From assembly GCF_900240945.1 (NCBI RefSeq), contig NZ_OESG01000012.1, positions 496,001 to 560,000 on the forward strand: a stretch of DNA of 64,000 bases, written 5' to 3'. Both the position numbers and the translations under genes were made by a program. The DNA comes from Mycobacterium sp. 3519A. GTDB taxonomy: Bacteria > Actinomycetota > Actinomycetes > Mycobacteriales > Mycobacteriaceae. Shown here piece by piece: positions 1 to 7,778 of this stretch. A model generated the notes under the pieces. It worked only from the letters and a program-made list of their open reading frames with translations, did no database searches and was not told the DNA's origin. How positions within the stretch are numbered: the stretch's first letter is position 1; each line of letters begins with the position of its first letter.

Positions 1-1427
1 GACAGCACGGTCTCCATGATCGACCACGACTTGATCGTCTGGCCCACGGTCATTCCGAAGAACTCCTTGACCAACCAGAAGCCGGCGTCGTTCACGTGCG
101 AGAAGAACAGCGAGCCCGCACCGACCGCCAGCACCACCAAGGAGACCTGGCCGGTGCTCATGCCTTCGACCAGTCCGAGCATCAACGACGACGCGGTGAT
201 GGTGGCCACCGTGGCGGAACCCGTTGCGAGGCGGATCAATACGGCCAGCACCCAGGCCAGCAGGATGGCGGATATGTTCGCGCCCTTGGCCCAGTCGGCG
301 AGCAGTGTGCCGATGCCGCTGTCCACCAGGACCTGCTTGAAGCCGCCACCTGCCGCGACGATCAGGATGATGCCCGCCACCGGCGGCAGTGACGTCTCGA
401 GGCATTTGACGATCTGATCGCGTGTCATCGCCGCGCCACGGCCCAACGTGAAGATGCCGACGACCACCGCGATCAGCAGCGCCATCAGTGGGCGGCCGAG
501 GATGTCGAAGATCTGCCGCAGCAGGTTGGTCTCGTCGTCGATGAAGATGTCGGCCAACGCCTTACCCATCATCAGTCCGACCGGTAGCAGCACGGAGAAC
601 AACGTGATGCCGAAGCTCGGCCGTTGCCGCTCGACGCGGGTGGCCGTCTTCGTCGTCGCGGCCTCCCCCTCGGCGACGTCCGCCGCGGTGACCACCGAGC
701 CTGTACCGTTGCCGCGCGCGAAATCGTCGGCGTCGAACCGGTCGGGGACGTCGAGGACCACCCAGCGACCGGCCAGCCTGCCGAACAACGGACCCGCGAC
801 GATCACCGTCGGGATCGCGACCAGCACACCCAACGCCAGCGTGATGCCGAGATCGGCCTTCAACAGGTCGATGGCGGTCAGCGGGCCCGGGTGCGGCGGA
901 ACCAACCCGTGCATGGCGGAAAGGCCTGCCAGCGCGGGGATTCCGACCGTGATCAACGACAGTTGGGAGCGTCGTGCCACCAGGTAGATGACGGGCATCA
1001 GCAGCACCAGGCCGATCTCGAAGAACATCGGCAGCCCGATGATGGCGCCTACCAACGCCATTGCCCACGGCAGCGCCCGCGGCGACGCGTGCCCGACGAT
1101 GGTGTCGACGATTTCGTCGGCGCCACCGGAGTCCGCGAGCAGCTTGGCGAACATGGCACCGAGCGCGATCAGGATGCCCACCCCGGCGGCGGTGGTTCCG
1201 AAGCCGTCGCCGAACGAGTCGAGCACGTCGCCGACGTTCTCCCCGGCGACGATGCCCACGGTCAGCGCGCCGAAGATCAGCGCGAGGAACGGGTGCATCT
1301 TGGTGATCGTGATCAGCACGACGATGAGCGCGATGCCCGCGACCGCGGCCAGCACCAGTTGCCAACCGGCCGCGACCGGTTCCGGTAGCTCGGTATCGGC
1401 CGCCAAAACAGTGAGTGCGGGATTCAT
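1..1427 (-). CDS. gntP: Gluconate:H+ symporter, GntP family (3' end cut by window)
   Basis: Imports gluconate across the inner membrane by proton symport. Reading leftward from the ATG at 1427 gives an unbroken hydrophobic protein of at least 475 residues that runs off the window, so no stop is visible. Many membrane segments can be seen, with GntP-type stretches such as GLPMFFEIGLVLLMPV, MHGLVPPHPGPLTAIDLL and SHVNDAGFWLVKEFFGMT. The start overlaps the gntK stop (TGATG), so permease and kinase are translationally coupled: uptake followed by phosphorylation. Family assignment is firm; gluconate rather than another aldonate is inferred from the linked kinase. Confidence 0.92.
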   Translation of the reverse strand, partial: MNPALTVLAADTELPEPVAAGWQLVLAAVAGIALIVVLITITKMHPFLALIFGALTVGIVAGENVGDVLDSFGDGFGTTAAGVGILIALGAMFAKLLADSGGADEIVDTIVGHASPRALPWAMALVGAIIGLPMFFEIGLVLLMPVIYLVARRSQLSLITVGIPALAGLSAMHGLVPPHPGPLTAIDLLKADLGITLALGVLVAIPTVIVAGPLFGRLAGRWVVLDVPDRFDADDFARGNGTGSVVTAADVAEGEAATTKTATRVERQRPSFGITLFSVLLPVGLMMGKALADIFIDDETNLLRQIFDILGRPLMALLIAVVVGIFTLGRGAAMTRDQIVKCLETSLPPVAGIILIVAAGGGFKQVLVDSGIGTLLADWAKGANISAILLAWVLAVLIRLATGSATVATITASSLMLGLVEGMSTGQVSLVVLAVGAGSLFFSHVNDAGFWLVKEFFGMTVGQTIKSWSIMETVL

Positions 1428-1942
1428 CAGTTCTCCTGTTCCGTTGTGCGCGCGACGGATAACGCGACGTAGTTGTCGATGATGGAGTCGATGTTCTGGT
1501 CGACGTCGATGACGACGCCGTGTTCGTCGGGGGCCAGCGGCTCGAGCGTGGCGAATTGGGACGCCATCAACGATGCGGGCATGAAGTGTCCGGGCCTGCT
1601 GGCCTGGCGCCTACCGATGACCTCGGGTGTGCCGGACAGATGCAGGAATTCGACGTCGGGGCAATGGCGGCGCAACTGGTCGCGGTACTTGCGTTTGAGA
1701 GCCGAACAGCTCATCACCCCGCCGTCGCGGCAATGCCCGGCGAGCCAGTTTCCGATCGCTTCGAGCCACGGGTAGCGGTCGTCGTCGTCGAGCGGTTCAC
1801 CGGCCGTCATCTTCGCGATGTTGGCGGCCGGATGAAAGTCGTCGGCGTCCGCGAACGGGACCCGCAGGCGCTGCGCCAACGCCGCGCCGACGGTCGACTT
1901 CCCGGAGCCGGAAACGCCCATGACGACGATTGGTGACGCCAT
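1427..1942 (-). CDS. gntK: Gluconokinase
   Basis: Phosphorylates D-gluconate with ATP to 6-phosphogluconate, feeding the pentose phosphate pathway in the cytoplasm. The 171-residue protein has the Walker A loop GVSGSGKS at residues 9-16, the FADADDFHP stretch and the SCSALKRKYRD region typical of GntK; the length is normal for the family. The ATG at 1942 is preferred over an in-frame GTG nine bases upstream because GGTGGAG lies just before it. It is the first gene of a two-gene operon with the permease and diverges from a GntR-type regulator whose likely operator lies between them. Confidence 0.95.
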   Translation of the reverse strand: MASPIVVMGVSGSGKSTVGAALAQRLRVPFADADDFHPAANIAKMTAGEPLDDDDRYPWLEAIGNWLAGHCRDGGVMSCSALKRKYRDQLRRHCPDVEFLHLSGTPEVIGRRQASRPGHFMPASLMASQFATLEPLAPDEHGVVIDVDQNIDSIIDNYVALSVARTTEQEN

Positions 1943-1993
1943 TCTCTCCACCTACCCAGTTGTGCTTGACGTCACACAGCATGCACCAATAGT

Positions 1994-2026
1994 CATACGA
2001 TTGCAAGTCTGAAGCGCAATCATATG
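1994..2026. promoter_or_regulatory. Inverted repeat, candidate GntR operator between gntK and its regulator
   Basis: CATACGATTGC (1994-2004) and GCAATCATATG (2016-2026) are inverted with one mismatch in 11, around an 11-base spacer. A second shorter repeat, ATAAC...GTTAT, spans 2033-2051. Both lie in the 123-base AT-richer gap between divergent gntK and the GntR-family gene, where an autoregulated FadR-type repressor would be expected to bind. The binding assignment is inferred from position. Confidence 0.55.
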
Positions 2027-2065
2027 TTTTTAATAACGTCAGCAAAGTTATGACAAGATGTATGT

Positions 2066-2782
2066 GTGACTTCTGAGGCAAACGCCGGCGCACTGCACGG
2101 CAATTTGCTCACCGCGCTGGGGGCGGCCATCGTGTCTGCGAAGTACCCGGCGGGGCAGGTCCTGACGCTGGAAGGGGTCAGCGCCGAGCACGGGGTGTCA
2201 CGCAGCGTCGCCCGCGAGGCGATTCGCGTGCTCGAGTCGATGGGAATGGTGGAGTCGCGCCGCCGGGTCGGCATCACGATCCAGCCTGCGGCGAAGTGGA
2301 ACGTTTTCGATCCCCGGCTCATTCGCTGGCGGCTGGAGGCCGGGGACCGCGCCGCGCAGTTGGTTTCGCTGTCCGAACTGCGTCGCGGCTTCGAGCCCGC
2401 GGCCGCGGCGTTGGCCGCCAGACGCGCCGACCCCCACCAGTGCCGGATCATGGCGGCCGCGGTGTCGGACATGGTGGTGCACGGCCGGTCCGGCGACCTG
2501 GAGGCATATCTGTTGGCGGACAAGATCTTTCACAAGACCCTACTGGAGGCCAGCGGCAACGAGATGTTCCGTGCGCTTAACGGTGTGGTGGCCGAGGTGC
2601 TCGCGGGCCGCACCCACCACGGCATGATGCCGGACTCGCCCAACCCCGCGGCGATCGAACTGCACGACCAGGTCGCGCGCACGATCCGGTTGCGCGACGA
2701 AGAAGGCGCCGAGCGGGCCATGCGCGCCATCATCGACGAGGCGGTATCGGCTGTGGCCGAGGAGTTTTCGGATCCGGCCTAA
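2066..2782 (+). CDS. GntR/FadR-family regulator (FCD domain), probable gluconate regulator
   Basis: A DNA-binding repressor of 238 residues. The N-terminal winged helix (about residues 8-75) includes GVSAEHGVSRSVAREAIRVL, and the rest is an all-helical FCD effector domain. Candidate FCD metal ligands are visible: Asp and His of LADKIFH, His of GRTHHG and His of ELHDQ. It starts with GTG at 2066 and diverges from gntK-gntP, which it probably represses in the absence of gluconate or 6-phosphogluconate; the ligand is inferred from neighbours only. Its stop overlaps the end of the convergent DUF4333 gene by four bases. Confidence 0.9.
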   Translation: MTSEANAGALHGNLLTALGAAIVSAKYPAGQVLTLEGVSAEHGVSRSVAREAIRVLESMGMVESRRRVGITIQPAAKWNVFDPRLIRWRLEAGDRAAQLVSLSELRRGFEPAAAALAARRADPHQCRIMAAAVSDMVVHGRSGDLEAYLLADKIFHKTLLEASGNEMFRALNGVVAEVLAGRTHHGMMPDSPNPAAIELHDQVARTIRLRDEEGAERAMRAIIDEAVSAVAEEFSDPA

Positions 2783-3546
2783 GGCTTCGGGGTGTAGCTG
2801 TAATTGATGCTGCCGTCGCTGACGGTGGTGACCGTCAATGTGAACGCCGCCGTTTGCGAGCCGGTGACCACCGTGCAGTCGACCGTGTTGCCCGGCGTGC
2901 CCTCGAGGTTGTCTGCGCACCGCGCGGAATCGGGCCGCAGGCCGGTTTGCCGTTGCAGGTCGTCGAGCAGCGACGTGGCCACTTCGTCCCTGGTCAGCAC
3001 GGGCACCACGTCGAAGTTCATCATCAGCCCCTCGACGCCGGTCACTTCGACCGTGCGCCGAAGCGTGAGTCCGCCTGAGTCGACTTCGCAGTGCGCGGTG
3101 GCGCCGGTCTTACCGTCGAGACCGGATTCGCACCGCACAGACGCCACCGGGGCGCGCGTCGCATCGGCGACGAGTCGCGAGACCGCCTTCTCGAGTTGTC
3201 CTTTCGACACCGCAGGGCGCATCTCGTAGTTGATGGTGCTCCCCTGCACGCCGGTGACCGTGACGACCGGTTCGAAGCTGTTGGTCGGACTCATCACCAC
3301 CTCGCAACGCGCAGTCCTGCCCACTTCGCCTTCGAGATTCTGTTGACAGGTGACCGACTGCGGTTTTTCGCCTGCCGCAGCGAGCCGATCGGCGATGTCG
3401 GTCTGCAGCGCTTCCTTTCCGACGGCAGGCGTGTTGCCCACTCCGACGCTGGCATCACACGCCAAGATGAGCGCTCCAAGGGTCGCCATAGCGCCAACGG
3501 TCGTAGTCACCGTATGCACGGCCGCCTGCTGGACCCGTACTGGCAT
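2779..3546 (-). CDS. Secreted or lipid-anchored protein with three tandem DUF4333-like repeats
   Basis: Function unknown. After an N-terminal hydrophobic segment ending in a lipobox-like ILAC, the protein has three repeats of about 70 residues. Each has a pair of cysteines around an LEG/LDG turn (CQQNLEGEVGRTARC, CESGLDGKTGATAHC, CADNLEGTPGNTVDC) followed by a V-x-V-T-x-V strand and an INY/MNF strand, the DUF4333 pattern. The cysteine pairs probably form disulfides outside the membrane. The ATG at 3546 follows GGGGGTGG and is preferred to a TTG at 3579. A single-domain DUF4333 protein occurs at 45287-46087. Confidence 0.75.
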   Translation of the reverse strand: MPVRVQQAAVHTVTTTVGAMATLGALILACDASVGVGNTPAVGKEALQTDIADRLAAAGEKPQSVTCQQNLEGEVGRTARCEVVMSPTNSFEPVVTVTGVQGSTINYEMRPAVSKGQLEKAVSRLVADATRAPVASVRCESGLDGKTGATAHCEVDSGGLTLRRTVEVTGVEGLMMNFDVVPVLTRDEVATSLLDDLQRQTGLRPDSARCADNLEGTPGNTVDCTVVTGSQTAAFTLTVTTVSDGSINYSYTPKP

Positions 3547-3611
3547 GCCACCCCCGGGCGATTGCAGGGACCATAACAAGTCGTCGAGTGACGTGATGGT
3601 TAACTGCAGAA

Positions 3612-4496
3612 GTGACCAGACATCCTTCGCTTGCCCGCCGGTTCTTCGAACGCTTCGAACCGGTGCACGGTGTCACGTATTTCGCGCCGGAGGCCCGAAC
3701 GGCGCTCGACCAGCTGGGATTTCGCGGATTCTGGATGAGCTACTTCGCCGCCAGGTCCGCACCGTTCGGGGTGGTGCCCGCGCAGGTCGTCGCGGCCGCG
3801 TTTTACAACTTCGCCCCCGAACGCATCGCAAAGGCGCTGCCCGCGGCGTGGGACGTCGCGTCACCGGAAGACGCGCTGCGCGCCCGCGAAGAATCGGCGG
3901 TCGAAGCGCTACGCCGCTACGGCGTGACCGATGACGAGGCCGCCGCCGCAGCGGAACTGGCCGAGAAGGCGGCGCGCAGCGCACCGCTGGATGGCAGGCC
4001 GCTGTTCGCCGCGAACCTCGCTCTGCAGTGGCCGGACGATCCCGTCGCTCGGCTGTGGCATGCGGCGACACTGTTGCGCGAACAGCGCGGGGACGGACAT
4101 GTCGCGGTCCTCGCGACGCTGGGGGTGTCGGGTCGGGAGTGCAATGTGCTCCATGCCGCCGCGGGCCGAGTGCCCGCGGAGATGATCATGCGCAGCCGCG
4201 ACTATGACGAGGCGAAGTGGGAGAGGTACCGGTCGCAGTTGGCCGACCGGGGGCTGCTCGACGCCGACGGTGCGCTCACCGACGCCGGTCGGGACTTGAA
4301 GCAGCGCATCGAGGACACCACCGACACGCTGGCGCTGGCGGCACTCGACGCACTGACCGACGACGAAGTCGAGCGGCTGTTTCGGGCGCTCACGCCGATC
4401 ACCCGCAAAGTGGTCGCGGCGGGCGATGTGCCCGCGGCGACGCCGATGGGCCTCACCCGCGACGACCTGCACGACGACAGCGCCCACCTGGTCTGA
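3612..4496 (+). CDS. SCO6745-family protein, unknown function
   Basis: A 294-residue soluble protein starting with GTG at 3612. It resembles the actinobacterial SCO6745 (formerly SalK-like) family: N-terminal [20 protein letters not shown], a [18 protein letters not shown] stretch, an LRRYGVTD segment, and a C-terminal winged-helix-like half containing [21 protein letters not shown] and [11 protein letters not shown]. Members are often annotated as helix-turn-helix proteins, but no biochemical role is established. It stands alone between a convergent DUF4333 gene and a palindromic intergenic element. Confidence 0.75.
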   Translation: MTRHPSLARRFFERFEPVHGVTYFAPEARTALDQLGFRGFWMSYFAARSAPFGVVPAQVVAAAFYNFAPERIAKALPAAWDVASPEDALRAREESAVEALRRYGVTDDEAAAAAELAEKAARSAPLDGRPLFAANLALQWPDDPVARLWHAATLLREQRGDGHVAVLATLGVSGRECNVLHAAAGRVPAEMIMRSRDYDEAKWERYRSQLADRGLLDADGALTDAGRDLKQRIEDTTDTLALAALDALTDDEVERLFRALTPITRKVVAAGDVPAATPMGLTRDDLHDDSAHLV

Positions 4497-4509
4497 CCGG
4501 TCTCGTTCG

Positions 4510-4570
4510 GCGAGCGACCGCGTCTGCACGCCGACACGCCGTGTTCTGCGTACATTCTGCGGTCACTCGC
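4510..4570. repeat. Intergenic palindrome H1 (GCGAGYGACCGC arms)
   Basis: GCGAGCGACCGC (4510-4521) is inverted as GCGGTCACTCGC (4559-4570), 11 of 12 pairing, with a 37-base interior. It lies between two rightward genes and leaves only 14 bases before the next start. It belongs with the elements at 5725, 13972 and 58073. Confidence 0.6.
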
Positions 4571-4584
4571 GGCACGCTGAGGGC

Positions 4585-4914
4585 GTGACCGTGTTGAAAT
4601 CCGTCGCCTTGTTCGTGCTCGCCGCGCTGCTGGAGATCGGCGGCGCTTGGCTGGTGTGGCAAGGCGTGCGTGAACACCGCGGATGGGTCTGGGCCGGTGC
4701 GGGGGTGATCGCGCTGGGCGCCTACGGATTCGTCGCCGCGTTTCAGCCCGACGCGCATTTCGGCCGAGTGCTGGCCGCCTACGGTGGGGTGTTCATCGCG
4801 GGCTCACTGTTCTGGGGAATGGTCGCCGACGGCTTCCGGCCCGACCGCTGGGACATCGCGGGCGCCGCGGTGAGCCTGATCGGTGTTGGCCTGCTGATGT
4901 ACGCTCCGCGCTGA
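4585..4914 (+). CDS. YnfA/UPF0060 family small membrane protein
   Basis: A 109-residue inner-membrane protein with four predicted transmembrane segments and UPF0060 signatures: [21 protein letters not shown] near the N-terminus, [26 protein letters not shown] in the middle, and [19 protein letters not shown] at the C-terminus. The fold is related to EamA/SMR transporters, but the substrate is unproven. GTG at 4585 gives the usual family length. Its stop overlaps the ATG of the next gene (ATGA at 4911-4916), implying translational coupling to the SDR. Confidence 0.9.
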   Translation: MTVLKSVALFVLAALLEIGGAWLVWQGVREHRGWVWAGAGVIALGAYGFVAAFQPDAHFGRVLAAYGGVFIAGSLFWGMVADGFRPDRWDIAGAAVSLIGVGLLMYAPR

Positions 4915-5720
4915 TGCGTGTCATCGTCACCGGCGGCAACAGCGGCGTCGGACAAGCCACGGCCGCGGCCCTTGCCGCCGAGGGCCACAGTGTTGTTCTT
5001 GCCTGCCGCAACCTCGCCAAGGCCGACCAAGCCGCCGCCGCGATGTCCGGCGACGTGTCGGCCGCCGAGCTCGACCTCGCCGACCTTGCCAGTGTGCGAG
5101 CGTTCGCCGAATCGGTGAAAACCGTTGACGTGCTTGTCAACAACGCCGGTGTGATGAACCTGCCGCTGACACGGACCGCGGACGGCTTCGAGGCGCACAT
5201 GGGCACGAACCATCTCGGCCACTTCGCGTTGACATGTCTGCTCGCCGACAAGATCACCGACCGGGTCATCTCGGTGGCCAGCGCGATGTATCACTTCGCG
5301 CGTATTCATTTCGACGACCTGAACTGGCAGCGCAGGAGGTACGCGCGCACCGCGGCGTATGCAGAGTCGAAGCTCGCCAATCTGCTGTTCGTGCACGAAC
5401 TGGCCGCACGCGGCGTGCGCGCCTACGCCTCGGATCCCGGGATGACCGACAGCGGCATCACCAGGCGCGCCGCAGAGGGGTTGCCGGTGGGTGAGCGAAA
5501 TCTGGTGTGGCGCATGCTGCATACGCCGGCTCAGGGTGCGCGCGCCACGCTCGAGGCGGTGCGCACCGATCTGCCGAGCGGTACGTATTTCGCGCCGCGG
5601 TTCAACCAGTGGGGCAAGCCGCGGGTCACCGGGTTACGAAAGAAGGCCCGCGATCCGGTGGCGGCCCGCCGGTTGTGGGAGCTGTCCGCGGAGTTGACGA
5701 ACTGCGACTGGCCGGGCTGA
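4914..5720 (+). CDS. Short-chain dehydrogenase/reductase (retinol dehydrogenase-like)
   Basis: NAD(P)-dependent oxidoreductase of 268 residues; substrate unknown. The cofactor loop TGGNSGVG is at residues 6-13, followed by NNAGV, the MGTNHLGHF motif of the RDH/WWOX subgroup, a catalytic serine in SVASAMYH, and YAESK as the Tyr-x-x-x-Lys pair. The ATG overlaps the stop of the UPF0060 gene, so the two probably form an operon. A palindromic element follows immediately. Confidence 0.9.
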   Translation: MRVIVTGGNSGVGQATAAALAAEGHSVVLACRNLAKADQAAAAMSGDVSAAELDLADLASVRAFAESVKTVDVLVNNAGVMNLPLTRTADGFEAHMGTNHLGHFALTCLLADKITDRVISVASAMYHFARIHFDDLNWQRRRYARTAAYAESKLANLLFVHELAARGVRAYASDPGMTDSGITRRAAEGLPVGERNLVWRMLHTPAQGARATLEAVRTDLPSGTYFAPRFNQWGKPRVTGLRKKARDPVAARRLWELSAELTNCDWPG

Positions 5721-5724
5721 CCCG

Positions 5725-5787
5725 CGCGAGCGACCGCTTTTGCACAGGATTCCGCGGCGTGTCGACGTGCAAACACGGTCGCTCGCG
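5725..5787. repeat. Intergenic palindrome H2 (GCGAGCGACCG arms)
   Basis: A 21-base arm at 5725-5745 beginning CGCGAGCGACCG and ending TTTGCAC pairs with 5767-5787 at 19 of 21 positions, around a 21-base loop. It sits between two convergent genes, so it could end transcription from both sides, but there is no U-tract. It is the best paired of the GAGCGACC pair of elements (see 4510). Confidence 0.75.
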
Positions 5788-5798
5788 GAGAAGGAGGG

Positions 5799-7778
5799 TC
5801 AGCGCTGGTTGCGGTTCCACTCAACCCAGCCGACTCCGGTGCGGCCGTCGTCGGTGGTGATCGTCGCCCATGCCCGCGGGAAGTGGCTGATGCGGCCGTC
5901 GGGCGCGGTCAGCAGCACCGGAGCGTGCCCGCGGATGTCGATGGTCGCGGTGACGTCGCCGTAGGTGATGGTCGTCGCTGTCGGTAGGCCGTTGTCCGCG
6001 AACGCTTCCCGTGTCGCGGTGGCCTGCACCTCCACCAGCGGGCGATCGGTCGGCTGCACATATCCGACGCTGAAGGCCGGGGCGCCGGGGATGCGGATGT
6101 CGACGCCGTGCAGATGGGCGCCGTCGTCGAGGTGCAGCGCGCTCCACACCCAGTCCATCGCCCACCAGTCCCGCACGCCCCACGAGTGGTCACGCTGGCC
6201 CGCGACGTCGCGCACCATCACATCGCGGTCGCCGACGGTGACGGTGCCGGACACCGTGCACGGGATCTCGTAGCGCGGGGTGACGCGATACAGGTAGGGC
6301 ACTCCGGCGGTCGACCACACCAGGTCCATCGCGACCTCGATCGGTGTGCCCGGCTCACCGCGCAGCAGCGCCGCCGGATCGTCGTAGCGCTGTCCCTGCC
6401 CCCGCACCGTCACCCGGTATGTCTGCAGCGGTTCGGTTGCGGCGAGGGTGAGTTCGAGTCGGTCGGTGCGCACCGCGGCGGGGTCGTCGGGCAGCGCGGC
6501 CTCGAAGTCGTTGATCGCCACGGTGGCCGAGTCGGGTCCGCATAGCAGCGCGTTCACCCATGCGGTGCGCTGATTGGGATACAGCCCCAACCGGATCCAG
6601 CCGCCAAGGCCCTGGTCCTGGTCGGCGAAGTCGAAGTACCAGCTCTCATTCCACAGCGGCTCATCGGTCGCCTCATGTGGACCCTCGTCGTCAGCAGCCG
6701 GAGTAAGCGGTTCTGGCGCAACGGGTTCCGGTAGGACGGCCAGCGCATCGGTGTCGAGCACATGCTGGCAGTGCCGCTGCAGCATCACCATGAACATCTC
6801 GTCACCGCGATCGGTCCGCTCGACCAGCATCGACGAGACGATCGCCATCATCACCCCGAAGAAGCTCTGCCGGCGCACGCCGTCGCGCACCTCGTCGAGC
6901 GTCAGCGCGGGATTCTCGCCGAGCGCGTCATGGTAGGCCCGCAGCAGCGCTTCATAGTGCGCACGGCGGACGTCGTCGGGCAGTGCGCAGCCGAGGAAGT
7001 ACGCGACATCGGTCAACGCGGGGCCCCAGGTGACCGTCTGCCAGTCCACCACGGTCAGCGGCCGGTCGGCGCCTGCCTCACCGAACAGCATGTTGTCCAG
7101 CCGATAGTCGCCGTGCACCAGTCCGTGTGGCCGCTGTGCGGCGGATTCGCTTGCCACATAGGCATCGAAGCTCGCGACCAGCCGCTCGCACACCTGCTGG
7201 TGTTCGGGCGCGATGCGGTCGCGGTACCGGTCGACGAACCCGGCGTACAGTTGGCCGATCAACGCCTGGTTCATCGGCGACTCACGGTTGAGCCACTCGG
7301 CGTTGGCCATCGCGGTGTCGCCCAGCAGCGGCGCATGCACCCGGCCCAGCTCTGAGAGCGCGAGCATCGCCTGTTGCGCTGTCGCGCCGCGGATCTCGTC
7401 GCCCACCACCGCGGGTCCGGCGTCGCCGAGCAGCAAGTGGAAAGCCCCGGTCTCGGTGTCGATCCCGGCGTGGTGACACGGGGCGATGGGCCCGTCGATG
7501 CCGGGTGCGATATCGGTGTAGAACCGCACTTCCCGTTCGTAGAGGCCCAACGCCAGACCGGTCTGCCTGCTCACCGGGTCGGTCGCCGCGACCTTGAGCA
7601 CCACCGAAGCCGGGCCGTCCTGACCGTCGGCGTAGCCGAGTTCGACGCGGTAGCACTCGCTCATCTGGCCGGTGCCGATGCGGTCGAACGTGAAGTCGCG
7701 CACCGGAGCACCGAGCGCCGCGGAGAGCCACTCGGCCGTCAGATCGGCGGGCCGCTCGATGATGTCAGTGGTGTGCAC
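5799..7778 (-). CDS. APH-fold phosphotransferase fused to a C-terminal lipocalin-like domain
   Basis: A 659-residue two-part protein. Residues 1-350 are an aminoglycoside phosphotransferase-like kinase: Lys62 in VVLKV, Glu83, the catalytic loop HGDYRLDNM at 223-231 (VHGD at 221-224) and VVDWQT with Asp245. Residues about 370-659 form a beta-rich domain with RDHSWGVRDWWAMDWVW, resembling lipocalin-like or hydroxyneurosporene-synthase-type domains in other actinobacterial fusions. The substrate is unknown. It begins with GTG at 7778, overlapping the end of the amine oxidase gene by 14 bases, so the two are probably co-translated. A free-standing homologue of the kinase half is at 35443-36513. 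Confidence 0.8.
   Translation of the reverse strand: MHTTDIIERPADLTAEWLSAALGAPVRDFTFDRIGTGQMSECYRVELGYADGQDGPASVVLKVAATDPVSRQTGLALGLYEREVRFYTDIAPGIDGPIAPCHHAGIDTETGAFHLLLGDAGPAVVGDEIRGATAQQAMLALSELGRVHAPLLGDTAMANAEWLNRESPMNQALIGQLYAGFVDRYRDRIAPEHQQVCERLVASFDAYVASESAAQRPHGLVHGDYRLDNMLFGEAGADRPLTVVDWQTVTWGPALTDVAYFLGCALPDDVRRAHYEALLRAYHDALGENPALTLDEVRDGVRRQSFFGVMMAIVSSMLVERTDRGDEMFMVMLQRHCQHVLDTDALAVLPEPVAPEPLTPAADDEGPHEATDEPLWNESWYFDFADQDQGLGGWIRLGLYPNQRTAWVNALLCGPDSATVAINDFEAALPDDPAAVRTDRLELTLAATEPLQTYRVTVRGQGQRYDDPAALLRGEPGTPIEVAMDLVWSTAGVPYLYRVTPRYEIPCTVSGTVTVGDRDVMVRDVAGQRDHSWGVRDWWAMDWVWSALHLDDGAHLHGVDIRIPGAPAFSVGYVQPTDRPLVEVQATATREAFADNGLPTATTITYGDVTATIDIRGHAPVLLTAPDGRISHFPRAWATITTDDGRTGVGWVEWNRNQR

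Noticed and set aside
1..1365. Several long ORFs on both strands over the permease gene
   Set aside because: They are Arg/Asp/His-rich shadow frames of the gluconate permease, which is open but has no stop within the window.
7765..7778. Frameshift at the amine oxidase/kinase junction
   Set aside because: Both proteins are full length with conserved ends; a 14-base overlap is ordinary operon packing.
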